A stretch of 30,028 bases of DNA from a virus. The notes beneath the pieces are model-generated. The model did no database searches. It was not told the DNA's origin and saw only the letters and a program-made list of their open reading frames with translations. This document shows, one piece after another, positions 16,418-24,530 of the stretch. The stretch lies in IMG/VR virus record IMGVR_UViG_3300025314_000073, positions 1 through 30,028 of that record. One strand, written 5' to 3'. Numbering within the stretch: position 1 is the stretch's first letter; each line of letters starts with the position of its first letter. The translations under genes and the position numbers were made by a program.

Positions 16418-16558
16418 TCATCGAATCAGAGGCGTTCGGATCGTTCCGAGCGACCCAAAGTTGACAAACAACGAGAGTAGCCAGAGCACCACTAGGATGA
16501 TGGCCACCACATTGATGATGCGCTTGATCGGCAAGCGCGCCGTCCAGCATGGCGACAT
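16418..16558 (-). CDS. 46-residue membrane mini-protein
   Basis: ATG 16558 to TGA 16418-16420 encodes MSPCWTARLPIKRIINVVAI followed by ILVVLWLLSLFVNFGSLGTI and a short basic tail. The hydrophobic core (about residues 13-33) is one clear TM helix, and 'PIKR-hydrophobic-GSLG-IR' resembles recurrent small phage membrane proteins (from memory). It lies antisense to a plus-strand ORF. It may belong to the lysis or entry machinery, or act as an accessory. Start choice is uncertain, with GGTGGCG just upstream. Confidence 0.5.
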   Translation of the reverse strand: MSPCWTARLPIKRIINVVAIILVVLWLLSLFVNFGSLGTIRTPLIR

Positions 16559-16703
16559 CGCCACCGACAATCAGTGGAATCCGGTCCAGCAGGGGGCTGG
16601 CGATACGCTGACCGCCCGTGCGGTGTCGATCGATGACGCTTCGCTCAAGGCGATCGGTGCAATGGTCGCCGCAGCGGTGGCCGAGGCATTGAGTAAGAAA
16701 TAG
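16497..16703 (+). CDS. Candidate plus-strand small protein inside the late operon
   Basis: A plus-strand frame (upstream TTG at 16461, ATG at 16497 used here) ends in TAG 16703. The last 40 residues read 'GDTLTARAVSIDDASLKAIG' then 'AMVAAAVAEALSKK'. This has natural codon and amphipathic-helix character and resembles tails of small phage proteins, more so than the minus-strand frame across the same bases. The 5' half overlaps the antisense membrane mini-protein. No good ribosome site is seen. A 38-bp hairpin lies beyond its end. It is unusual because every other gene between 1684 and 25749 is on the minus strand. I regard it as plausible but unproven. Confidence 0.4.
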   Translation: MMATTLMMRLIGKRAVQHGDIATDNQWNPVQQGAGDTLTARAVSIDDASLKAIGAMVAAAVAEALSKK

Positions 16704-16736
16704 ACCTTCGGGAAGACGGCGAAGGATAAGCGGAAA

Positions 16737-16774
16737 GGCGTTAGGAGAGTTGCGTTCGCAACTCATCTTACGCC
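16737..16774. terminator. Strong hairpin between opposing genes, candidate bidirectional terminator
   Basis: GGCGT (16737-16741) pairs with ACGCC (16770-16774), and GAGTTGCG (16747-16754) pairs with CGCAACTC (16757-16764) around TT, with a 5x5 internal loop between the two stems. It lies beyond the plus-strand candidate gene and covers the stop codon of the minus-strand gene at 16768. No T-run follows on either strand, so termination is not certain. Confidence 0.4.
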
Positions 16775-17226
16775 GTCATTCCAGTGACGGTTAATATCCC
16801 AGAGGCGTTCAGTTGAATCGTCAAAGTGTTGCCGGTAGTGACGGTAATGTCCGCAGGGGTCGTATCTAGGAGGCTGTAGCAGATCAGCGGATCTGCCGGG
16901 GCTGTTGGCGTGTCGTCCCAGATGACGGCAAAGCGGCAGACAATGGAACCGCCTGAGGCGGTCCACACGGGATCGGTGGAGGAATCCCACGTCGTGGTGT
17001 CGGTCGTAAACGACCAGACAGGAGTGAGCGTGATCCCGCCGGTAGTGTAGCCGTTGGCGTTGGCGTGCTCATTGGTGAGATCCGCCCTCACGGCGTTGCT
17101 GACCGTAGCGGCGTTCGAAGTGGACAGATAGAGCGCCATCTTGAACGTATCGGTGTCCATCTCGAACACCTTGTTCCCCAGACGCTCCGGAAACGACTGA
17201 TACTTACGCCAAGCAGATGCAGCCAT
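16768..17226 (-). CDS. Conserved phage structural protein (hypothetical)
   Basis: A 152-residue protein starting MAASAWRKYQSFPERLGNKV (ATG 17226), with a GGAGG ribosome site 7 bases upstream. An upstream start at 17253 would add nine residues but lacks this site. The pattern FKMALYLSTSNAATVSNAVR, YTTGGITLTPVW and VWTASGGSIVCRFAVIWDD is shared by a widespread family of small phage proteins (recognised from memory, function unknown, usually near tail/decoration genes). The end LTIQLNASGILTVTG is strand-rich. It sits 1 bp after the stop of a zinc-ribbon protein. Confidence 0.75.
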   Translation of the reverse strand: MAASAWRKYQSFPERLGNKVFEMDTDTFKMALYLSTSNAATVSNAVRADLTNEHANANGYTTGGITLTPVWSFTTDTTTWDSSTDPVWTASGGSIVCRFAVIWDDTPTAPADPLICYSLLDTTPADITVTTGNTLTIQLNASGILTVTGMTA

Positions 17227-17227
17227 G

Positions 17228-17464
17228 TCAATCCTCCAAGGGTACACCCTCAATCACGACACGTGCTTTTAAGAAAAAGTAGCGACCGCAACTTACGCAG
17301 CAGCGCGGGTCCTTGATGTTCTCAACCTGTACGATATCACCCTCGCGGACCATCAGCACCTCGCAGAAGCCGGCAACACAGTACGGGCAGGTGATCCGCA
17401 GAACATCCGCAGACGGCCCGCCTGAAATACGCGGCAGGTCTGAGAGGCTGGGCGGCATCTGCAT
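17228..17464 (-). CDS. Small zinc-ribbon protein
   Basis: A 78-residue protein (ATG 17464 overlaps the previous TGA as TGATG). Two Cys pairs, TCPYC and CCVSC, are about 30 residues apart, the spacing of a treble-clef or zinc-ribbon fold. The C-terminal RVVIEGVPLED is a short tail. It likely binds one Zn ion and a partner protein or nucleic acid. It occurs in the virion operon between two structural genes. No precise family is assigned. Confidence 0.65.
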   Translation of the reverse strand: MQMPPSLSDLPRISGGPSADVLRITCPYCVAGFCEVLMVREGDIVQVENIKDPRCCVSCGRYFFLKARVVIEGVPLED

Positions 17465-17964
17465 CAGTTCACCACCAAATAGCTGAAGCACGCCGGATTC
17501 GTGGTCGGTGCAGTGCCGACCGTGATAGTGAAACTCGTACCTGCGGTTCTGGCGGTGACTCCATACTCATCGACGAGCGTGGTGTTGCAGGTCACCCCCA
17601 ACTTGGTGCCAAGGCTCGAATCGAACAGAATCAAAATCTGGCTGTTGGCAGTAACGGCGGTGGTATTGACTACCTTGGTTGTAGCCGCAGCCGCCACTGT
17701 GACCGAGCCGGCCGCCGCCGATGCGCAGACCGCAGGCGAGGCCGAACTGGAGCAATTCGTTGCCGTTTTGTAGATAGTGCCGGTGATCCCGACTGACCCG
17801 CAAGGACCGATCGTGTTGGTCCCGATGTAACAGCCAACGTCTTCGGTAGCGCCAGTCGTGACAGTTCCGAAAGCTCCAAGGCTACTGCCGAGACGAGGTA
17901 CTTGGCCGGACAGTAAGACCCCTGCAAGCACCGCAATCAGAACTATCTTTGCTCGTTGAACCAT
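17464..17964 (-). CDS. Exported small protein with signal peptide
   Basis: A 166-residue protein. The N-terminus MVQRAKIVLIAVLAGVLLSG followed by QVP is a signal peptide or N-terminal membrane anchor. The mature portion is Ala/Thr/Ser-rich with Cys at about 45, 55, 70 and 81, and a strand-like C-terminal domain (TSFTITVGTAP and CFSYLVVN). A similar C-terminal motif is seen at the ends of fibre-like proteins in metagenomic phages (from memory). It overlaps the upstream gene by 22 bp. A cell-surface or virion-attached role is inferred. Two exported genes in tandem, with the zinc-ribbon gene next, form a compact unit downstream of TerL. Confidence 0.65.
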   Translation of the reverse strand: MVQRAKIVLIAVLAGVLLSGQVPRLGSSLGAFGTVTTGATEDVGCYIGTNTIGPCGSVGITGTIYKTATNCSSSASPAVCASAAAGSVTVAAAATTKVVNTTAVTANSQILILFDSSLGTKLGVTCNTTLVDEYGVTARTAGTSFTITVGTAPTTNPACFSYLVVN

Positions 17965-18413
17965 AGGAGGACCTTTAGTGTGCTCGTCTCGTTCGCTGGG
18001 CGCAGCGTCACGTTCTCGGTTGAGGCGTTTCCCTGCAAGACAATTCCGGTGAGATCAATGGTAATACCCTGACCGCCAGCGGCAACCTGGAAGACTCCCA
18101 CGGTCGATCCGGCGCCGACATTACTCGCGGAGAACGCCTGTGCTGTGCTGCTGGCGCCTGTCAGCGGCACGATGGTCATGGCCGTAGTCGTGGCCGCTGT
18201 GCCGCGCAATTCAAGCGTTACGGTGGTGGCGACCGTGCTGTGAATCCATGCCGCTTGCGGGCGAATCACGCGGTTTGAAGTGGTTGGCTTCTGAAGGGTG
18301 ATCGCTTGGCTTGAAGGATTTGAGATAGCGATGTAGGCGGTAAAAGAGTCAGCGACTTCTTGCCCTTGCGCCAGAACCGCCAAAACAAGCAACCCCAGGA
18401 ATGTTTTCATCAT
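17943..18413 (-). CDS. Exported small protein with signal peptide (second)
   Basis: A 156-residue protein, using ATG 18413 (MMKTFLGLLVLAVLAQGQEV). The N-terminal Lys plus hydrophobic core followed by AQGQ is a classical signal peptide. Starts at 18440 (GTG, overlapping the end of TerL) or 18422 (ATG) are alternatives. The mature part is small-residue rich with 'ISNPSSQAITLQKPTTSN' and 'LELRGTAATTTAMTIVPLTG', compatible with an Ig-like or beta-sandwich fold. It is placed right after TerL and overlaps the next exported gene. The ribosome site is weak. Confidence 0.65.
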   Translation of the reverse strand: MMKTFLGLLVLAVLAQGQEVADSFTAYIAISNPSSQAITLQKPTTSNRVIRPQAAWIHSTVATTVTLELRGTAATTTAMTIVPLTGASSTAQAFSASNVGAGSTVGVFQVAAGGQGITIDLTGIVLQGNASTENVTLRPANETSTLKVLLWFNEQR

Positions 18414-18430
18414 GGTAAGCATACCACAGT

Positions 18431-19912
18431 TTACGACCACGGCCCTCCAGAAAAAGGAATGCGGCTAGCTTTTTGCGGGCGCGGCGGAGCGACCTTACGA
18501 GCAAACGTCAGCGCCAAGCCATCCGCATCGTCCGGGCTGCGCTCCCCGCGCTTGGTGAGGTCCTGCTTGGATTCGAGAACCAGCTTGTTTGATCGGTTCA
18601 GATGGTAGCCAGGCAGTCCGAGCTGGTAACTCAGTGGCTCCTCTTCAGGGATGGCGCCGATCAGCAGCCATTCCTTCATCGCATCCCACATATAGGCCCG
18701 CATGTTGGCTTGATGCTGGTTAGGAGAGTCGCCGCCAAAGTTGATTTCATGCACTTGCTGAAAGCCGAGCATGTGGAGGCGCTCGATGATCGGAGAACCA
18801 AAGGCGGAATCGATAAACATGGCCGTGATCTTATGCTCTGGCCTTTGATCGGATAGAAGTTCGGCGAGTCTGCCTACCAGCAAACCTCGATCATGTCGGA
18901 TGGCCTCGCCCGGTATCCGTATGCGCGGGATAGTGCGGGCATCCATGCCACGACGGAAGAACACAACATTCCATGCGGCGCCGCCGCCAGAGACATCGAC
19001 TCCGGCAATCAGAGGCTCTTCAGGAAGCACCCGGATCGGTCGGCGCATCGCTTGACGGATGCGTTGATGGTCGATGAACTGGAACTCAGACGCAAGAGGA
19101 GGCAACCCCAGGACGCGCACGCGGACCCAATCCGAGTCTTCGCCGTAATCATGCAGCCACTCCTCGATCAGTTGCTTATTCGTAAAGCGCGAACTGCGAC
19201 TGTCCAGAGTCCGGCGGTTCCAGCGCTCACTGTCTTTACCAAAGCAGATATTGTGGAACTCGCCGGTGTTACGCTCGGGCTGCCCCCAAGCGAAAAACAT
19301 CGGCTCGCCGTCGGTCAGTCCCCCATAGGCAACCTGCCAGATCGTATCGGGGACAGCGCTTGCCTCATCAAACATGTACCATGACGTGCTGGTACGGGCG
19401 TGCTGGCCGGCGAAGCTCTGAGCGTTTTCCTCTTTGCACGTCTGCGCCACGATCTTCCAGTCGTTCGGGCTGCTCTTCGCGTAGATACCCGAGGCCATGA
19501 CCTCAAACCAATGCGCAGTGATGGACAAGCGCACCCAGTACTGAATCGCCGACCAAGTACGTTCCTCAAGCTGCGTGGCCGTCCCAGCCGTAACCGTACC
19601 TGTCGAATAAGGCCGAGTGCTCAAAATCCAGCAAGCAATCCAGGCGCCCATCGCCGTTTTGCCGGTTCCATGTCCGCTCGAAGCCGCCATGCGAATAGGC
19701 CGAACAGGATTCACGCCGTCGAATTTTCGCAGCACAACTTCGTGCCCCAATGCCCGCAGAAACTCTCGCTGATTATCGTCCGGACCTGTCTCGCTCTTGA
19801 GCGGACCGGGCTCCCCCCAGGGGAAGGCCATCATGACGAAGCCCAGGGGGTCCTCATAGTAGCGCTGGACCAGATCGGCTAGATCGAGGTGCGGATTGGT
19901 GGCGGCGGCCAT
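18431..19912 (-). CDS. terL: Terminase large subunit (TerL), packaging ATPase/nuclease
   Basis: A 493-residue protein. The ATPase domain shows Walker A SGHGTGKT (residues 79-86) and Walker B SWYMFDEAS (177-185, with D182/E183). The RNase H-like nuclease domain supplies acidic residues at GVDVSGGG (D306), FIDSAFG (D368) and SPDDADG (D461/D462/D464). It would translocate DNA through the portal and cut at headful or cos ends. Its size is typical of headful-type TerL. ATG 19912 follows the end of the ejection gene, and signal-peptide genes follow. The TerS-like gene lies about 5.5 kb upstream rather than next to it, unlike P22 gp3-gp2. Confidence 0.92.
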   Translation of the reverse strand: MAAATNPHLDLADLVQRYYEDPLGFVMMAFPWGEPGPLKSETGPDDNQREFLRALGHEVVLRKFDGVNPVRPIRMAASSGHGTGKTAMGAWIACWILSTRPYSTGTVTAGTATQLEERTWSAIQYWVRLSITAHWFEVMASGIYAKSSPNDWKIVAQTCKEENAQSFAGQHARTSTSWYMFDEASAVPDTIWQVAYGGLTDGEPMFFAWGQPERNTGEFHNICFGKDSERWNRRTLDSRSSRFTNKQLIEEWLHDYGEDSDWVRVRVLGLPPLASEFQFIDHQRIRQAMRRPIRVLPEEPLIAGVDVSGGGAAWNVVFFRRGMDARTIPRIRIPGEAIRHDRGLLVGRLAELLSDQRPEHKITAMFIDSAFGSPIIERLHMLGFQQVHEINFGGDSPNQHQANMRAYMWDAMKEWLLIGAIPEEEPLSYQLGLPGYHLNRSNKLVLESKQDLTKRGERSPDDADGLALTFARKVAPPRPQKASRIPFSGGPWS

Positions 19913-19953
19913 TTCAGGGTTTCTTTCGCTTGATCGCTATCTGCTGCTCCAAC

Positions 19954-22900
19954 TCATCGATGGCCTCGCTCGGGAATCCCCTGATCGCTTTCACCGAAAG
20001 CAGCGCGGTAAGCGGTTTCTGGGGTCATCGGCTTGCTCGTTTCTGGAAAAAGGCCAGGCCCTTCGATGGCGATCCGCCGAGCATGCTCAGCTTCTTCCAC
20101 GTACCGCCGAACTGCCGTGACAAGCTCGGAAGTGGGACGGTTCTGAAGCATTTTCGCAAGTTGCACCCCTTCTGCCGTCCATTGTTGTTGCGAGAATAAG
20201 CCAGATTGCTTGAGAAAGGCATCGAGGTCTTTCTGCCCATAGGACCGCGCCGCTTCGATCAAGTCTACGGCTTCCTGAATACGCGGCGTCAGGCTAAACT
20301 CTCCGGTTTCAGCACGAACCAAAGGCGCGGCCATACGTTCCAGTTTCCCTCGAATGGAAGGCGGGATGGTGTCAAGCTGCGCCGGATCGCGGAAGAAACG
20401 TCCAAGAATTAACTTTGAGATTCGTTCCTTTCCTGCTCTGGTCAACAGGTCCGCTTCAGCGAGCCCGGCACGTTCTTGTGGGGCAATGACGCCATCATCA
20501 ATCAGGCGGTTAAGAACTTCCCCGCCGCCCCTGCCCTCCAAGACCTGCGCCAGCGTTGCATCCGGGCCTTGCCGCTCAAGACGGCCAGCAACATCATCGA
20601 GTGTTGAAATCGGCACACGGCGGGAATCTGCGATGGCTTGTTCTGCGGGCCGAAGTGCAGCCGTTCCGGGTCGATTGAAAAGCGTCAGTGCATCCTGCTT
20701 GGAAGAAGGTGTCGTGAGTTCGGAATTATGGATGCGACGAAAAAGCCCAGGCTTTCTCATGCTGGCAACCGTATCAGGGTTCACCCCGAATTTGGGCGCT
20801 TCGTCTTGAAGCATCTGACGATAGGCCCGTGCACCTTCAGGATTTTGGGCGTAGACCCGATCAAGGATCATCTTGCGGCCGTTGCCGGCCAAAACATTGC
20901 CCGCACCATCAATCACGGTCGGCCCGTTGGTTGCGTCCGGGTTGTCGGTGATAAGCCAAGCCGGTTTGAACTTCTTCGGCAAAGCTCCGTTTAGAATCTT
21001 CGCCCGATTATCTGGCACCGAGTAATCACGGTCATTTTTCAGGTTGTACTTGGGGTTTTCAGCGAACGTCACGCCATTGTGCGAGGCCTGGATTTCGTCT
21101 AGTTCACGTACTTCGTAGGTAACGCGGTAGGTGATTTCGGAGCCTGGTACAAGGAGGGTCGCATCCTTGCCAGGTGCCTGGCTTGCGCCAAGCGGCTCAG
21201 AAATCGCCGTGCTCGCGCTTGCTTCGCGTACTCTTCCCGTTGCTGCTGTTTCTGGCGTTCCACTAGTTCTAACTATACCACGCTCCGCCGCAGCGGGCAA
21301 GTTCCCAAGGGTGCTTTCGACGTTCCTGGCTGCCATCAAAGCGCGCATTTCAGCCGGGATTCGCTTGATGGTCCTGGGTGCCGGCACCGGGATGCCGATC
21401 CGCTCAGCCATCGCCTTCCAATAGTCCGGCGTAATGCGCGCCACATCATCCGGCGAAATATTGCCATCGACAAGCATCTCGGCCAAGCTTTTTCTCGTGA
21501 TCCTGGCAACCTGCTTGTGATACTCGGCCTTCGGCTCCGCCAGTGGATCTCTGAGTGGCTTTGGGCCTGGCGGAGGCTCAGTTCGGACCGCTTCACCGAA
21601 AGCAGATCGCATTTGCGCAACGTCGCCCAATGATTCACCCGTGTAGAAAATCGTCGGTTCGCCCGTTATCGGATTGACTCCCATCTGTGGGCGAGGGTGA
21701 GAAACGACCATTGAGGATTTAGGGCTTGGCGGCTCAGTGAGCAGTATCCGTGGCGGCGCCGCCAATTGACGCGAGGGCGGCAAGGGTTCCACAAGTTCGG
21801 CGATAGAGAGCGCGGGAGGAGCAGCGGCTTCGCCAGTTGGAGCTTTAGCTGGCGCTTGCTCTATTGGAGAAGCCGCTGGTCTGGCCGGCGGGATCGTGGA
21901 TTCTGCCACAGGAGATTTGATCCGCTCAGCCAGATTTCTGACGCCCTGTTGCTGTTCAGGCGTGAGCTTTGCGAACGGTTTGCCGGCCTGCGCTACAGAG
22001 ATTTTTTCTAGCAAAAGTGAAGCGCCGCTCTCTGCCTCAGCCATCGCGATTCTCTGATAATCGGATAGACTGGTTTCGGCGGCGACTTGCTCCTGGGTTT
22101 TCTCAAGCATGGCATCAATACGTTCGCGGGTTTTCACGCGCTCTACGTCGGCTTGAGTAGCACGAGTGTATTCTGCTTCCTGGGCAGCTTGAACTTCGGC
22201 AGCTTGCTTGGCGCTTGCTTTGGCTGCTACTTCTCTATCCCGCAATCTGGATATATCTGATTCTGTGGCTCCAGAAATCTCCGCTTGTCTGCGAGCATCG
22301 GCGGCAGCTTCGGCTCGCGCTTGAGCCTTCGCCGCCTGTTTTGCTTGAGCCTCTCTAATTTGCAAACGCTCCCAGTCAAGGAGGCTTGCTTCTTTTATGG
22401 CAGACTCTTGTATGGGAGAAATTTCTTCCGTCTTCGCCATCTCTGCGGCCTTCTTCTGAATCGCTTCCTTGGCTCTCCTTACGGCAGCGTGTGCGATCGG
22501 GGCCGGCACACCGATCTTTCTCAAGGCCCAGGCCGCCGCGACCTCCGGCGCAGCCATTGCTATGCGCTTTCCACCTGCCACCCCGCGCTCAATGCTCGCT
22601 GCTGCTGCTTTTGGTCGAATCGGACCGCCAGCTCCGGCAGCTACCATGGGACCGCCAAATCCGTAGGCTGTGCCCAATGCGCCGGCCACATCTCCCCTGT
22701 TGACTTGCTCAGCAGCTTGCTCTAGGGCTTGCGCCGCTCCGATAGGGATGAAGTTCAGGAACGACGCATAGCCCTTGATGATACCGGTCTTGTAATCGCC
22801 GCGTTTGAATGCCGCCGCAGCCTCTTGCGTCATGCGGTCGGTTTCAGTTCCAGGCAGGCCAAGCGCTTCGGCCGGCGCCCTTTTCAACTCCGTCAAGAAA

Positions 22901-23139
22901 CTCTTGGCTGTTTCAAACGGGCTCGCGGCGAGCTCCGCGAGCAGTTTTGTGGGATGACGCGCCCAGACCGACGATACAAAACCCTTCGGACTTTTGGGCG
23001 CCGCTGCGGTTTCTTCCTCGGCGGTATTAACTTTCCTTTTGCCGCCATACTGCTGCGCAAGGGCATCATAATCGATCTTTCGACCGCCCCCGAATTGGCG
23101 GGCCAGAGCCTCATAATCAGGTTGAGCAGCGCTGGCCAT
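19954..23139 (-). CDS. Large polyvalent ejection protein with DdrB/ParB-like domain
   Basis: A 1061-residue protein. The N-terminal repeats (PDYEALARQFGGGR, IDYDALAQQYGGKR) are typical of phage internal-virion or polyvalent proteins. Long Ala/Glu/Lys helices follow at residues about 230-400, then Pro-rich linkers. Residues about 665-810 carry a DdrB/ParB-like domain, recognised from VTYEVRELDEIQASHNGVTF, NPKYNLKNDRDYSVPDNRAK, NGPTVIDGAGNVLAGNGRKM and an 'IHNSELTTPSSKQ' end. Such domains occur in phage P1 DdrB and polyvalent proteins that are injected to counter host defences or handle DNA. The C-terminus after 'GESDQGIP' differs in reading frame (see findings). It starts by TAATG overlap. Confidence 0.8.
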   Translation of the reverse strand: MASAAQPDYEALARQFGGGRKIDYDALAQQYGGKRKVNTAEEETAAAPKSPKGFVSSVWARHPTKLLAELAASPFETAKSFLTELKRAPAEALGLPGTETDRMTQEAAAAFKRGDYKTGIIKGYASFLNFIPIGAAQALEQAAEQVNRGDVAGALGTAYGFGGPMVAAGAGGPIRPKAAAASIERGVAGGKRIAMAAPEVAAAWALRKIGVPAPIAHAAVRRAKEAIQKKAAEMAKTEEISPIQESAIKEASLLDWERLQIREAQAKQAAKAQARAEAAADARRQAEISGATESDISRLRDREVAAKASAKQAAEVQAAQEAEYTRATQADVERVKTRERIDAMLEKTQEQVAAETSLSDYQRIAMAEAESGASLLLEKISVAQAGKPFAKLTPEQQQGVRNLAERIKSPVAESTIPPARPAASPIEQAPAKAPTGEAAAPPALSIAELVEPLPPSRQLAAPPRILLTEPPSPKSSMVVSHPRPQMGVNPITGEPTIFYTGESLGDVAQMRSAFGEAVRTEPPPGPKPLRDPLAEPKAEYHKQVARITRKSLAEMLVDGNISPDDVARITPDYWKAMAERIGIPVPAPRTIKRIPAEMRALMAARNVESTLGNLPAAAERGIVRTSGTPETAATGRVREASASTAISEPLGASQAPGKDATLLVPGSEITYRVTYEVRELDEIQASHNGVTFAENPKYNLKNDRDYSVPDNRAKILNGALPKKFKPAWLITDNPDATNGPTVIDGAGNVLAGNGRKMILDRVYAQNPEGARAYRQMLQDEAPKFGVNPDTVASMRKPGLFRRIHNSELTTPSSKQDALTLFNRPGTAALRPAEQAIADSRRVPISTLDDVAGRLERQGPDATLAQVLEGRGGGEVLNRLIDDGVIAPQERAGLAEADLLTRAGKERISKLILGRFFRDPAQLDTIPPSIRGKLERMAAPLVRAETGEFSLTPRIQEAVDLIEAARSYGQKDLDAFLKQSGLFSQQQWTAEGVQLAKMLQNRPTSELVTAVRRYVEEAEHARRIAIEGPGLFPETSKPMTPETAYRAAFGESDQGIPERGHR

Positions 23140-24530
23140 TACTTAATACCGGCTGCTGCCTTAAAGGCGTCCGCCGATTTCTTATCTGGAAACGTCATCA
23201 CACCGCCATCGGGCAGCCTTACATCGACAGCTGGCTGTGCGGGCGCGGGTGTAGTGCCTACGCCATGCGCTTGAGCCACAGAGTCAGCATAAGCATCAAT
23301 TTCAACCAAGGCCGCACGTAGGTTCTCGGGGGATTGCTTGCCGGCATCAACCAAATCCTTGAAGTGCTCCATGATTTGCACGCCGCCGCGAGCACCGACG
23401 TGCATCCGCATCAGAAGCGTCTGGAGCAACCCCATGTTGAGACGAAGGCGCGTAAACTCCGGGTTTGGCGCTCCGACCTTGCCGGCCATAAACTCAGCCC
23501 AGCGGCTCGCGGCCGGTCCGAGCTCTGCTTCTTGAAAGGCGACTTGATTGGTGATCCGTGCAACAAGATCCTTCACTTTGGGCGCCGTCTCTGCCATCGT
23601 GCGGGTGGCCGACGTGGGTACAGTTAAAGAACTCAACCCGCTTGGGCTGACGGTACCTTCTGGTACTGTCTGACCTGGCCGCACTTCTACAGCCTGATAA
23701 CCCCCACCGGCTTTAGGAGCCATCATCAAGGTTGTCTTGCCCTGATCTGGAGCTTGAGAAGCCTTGCGTAACCGGAGTTGCTGCGCTTCTTCCTCCGGCG
23801 TTAAAAGCTTCGGAGTTGCGGGCTTGCGTTGGTCGTAGGCTGTCAGCGCGTCCATGAGTGAAGCACCCGGGTTCACGCGCCGATATTCGTCAACCCAAAT
23901 CTGCTGTGCTTCTGGGAGTCGCGCGCCTGCCTTGGCTTTGTCCGCCTCAATCTGCGCCTTGAGCTTTGCCGTTTCCGTCTCAATCTTCAGGCGTTCTTCT
24001 TGTTTCAGTTGCAGTTCCCGTGCGTGCAAATCCTTCCCTAAAGCAGTCACCCCGAGTATTGGCCGCAAGTTCTTTCTGCCGGGGTACTCGATATTTGCGA
24101 ACTCCGGGAATGGGGCCATGGCCGCTGCCCATGCCGCTGTACTTTCCTCTTCGTTCGGCAGGCTAATTACCCCGGAGATTGCGCGGGTGACCTGATTCCC
24201 GTACTCCACGGCTGCCTTATTCTCGTCTTCCTTCGCTTCGCGAGCGGCCTTTTCCTCTTCGATGCGGAGTTTAGTGAATGCCGGATACATCCCTGGGGCG
24301 GTCCGCAGAATGTGCTGTCTGCCCTTTTCCCAGTCGCCCAGAGCTAAGGCCTCCCCCATCCGCTGCTGGTCTAGTTGAGCGCGTTGGGATTCACGACGCT
24401 TGCGGGCCGTTTCCTCCATGAGAAAACGCTGCTGCTCGAGGATGGCGGCCTGCTTCTGGCGCTCGGCAACACTCAGAACTTCGGGAACGTCTGCACCGCC
24501 AGAGGCGATCAATTGAGCGATAGAGGCCAT
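23139..24530 (-). CDS. Internal virion / ejection protein (coiled coil)
   Basis: A 463-residue protein. Residues about 15-75 and 185-245 are highly charged and coiled-coil-prone (AERQKQAAILEQQRFLMEET; LKQEERLKIETETAKLKAQI). The middle has 'YPAFTKLRIEEEKAAREAKE' and the C-terminal region contains 'FMAGKVGAPNPEFTRLRLNM' and 'ARGGVQIMEHFKDLVDAG', a pattern shared with phage injection proteins (from memory). It ends with a short DUF-type 'VRLPDGGVMTFPDKKSADAF' motif. It overlaps both neighbours by TAATG, so ejection genes are stoichiometrically coupled. Its role in forming a DNA-ejection channel is inferred. Confidence 0.65.
   Translation of the reverse strand: MASIAQLIASGGADVPEVLSVAERQKQAAILEQQRFLMEETARKRRESQRAQLDQQRMGEALALGDWEKGRQHILRTAPGMYPAFTKLRIEEEKAAREAKEDENKAAVEYGNQVTRAISGVISLPNEEESTAAWAAAMAPFPEFANIEYPGRKNLRPILGVTALGKDLHARELQLKQEERLKIETETAKLKAQIEADKAKAGARLPEAQQIWVDEYRRVNPGASLMDALTAYDQRKPATPKLLTPEEEAQQLRLRKASQAPDQGKTTLMMAPKAGGGYQAVEVRPGQTVPEGTVSPSGLSSLTVPTSATRTMAETAPKVKDLVARITNQVAFQEAELGPAASRWAEFMAGKVGAPNPEFTRLRLNMGLLQTLLMRMHVGARGGVQIMEHFKDLVDAGKQSPENLRAALVEIDAYADSVAQAHGVGTTPAPAQPAVDVRLPDGGVMTFPDKKSADAFKAAAGIK

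Noticed and set aside
16368-16766. Minus-strand frame between two structural genes
   Set aside because: Low-complexity His/Arg/Cys-rich product; the membrane mini-protein in another frame and the plus-strand frame are more natural.
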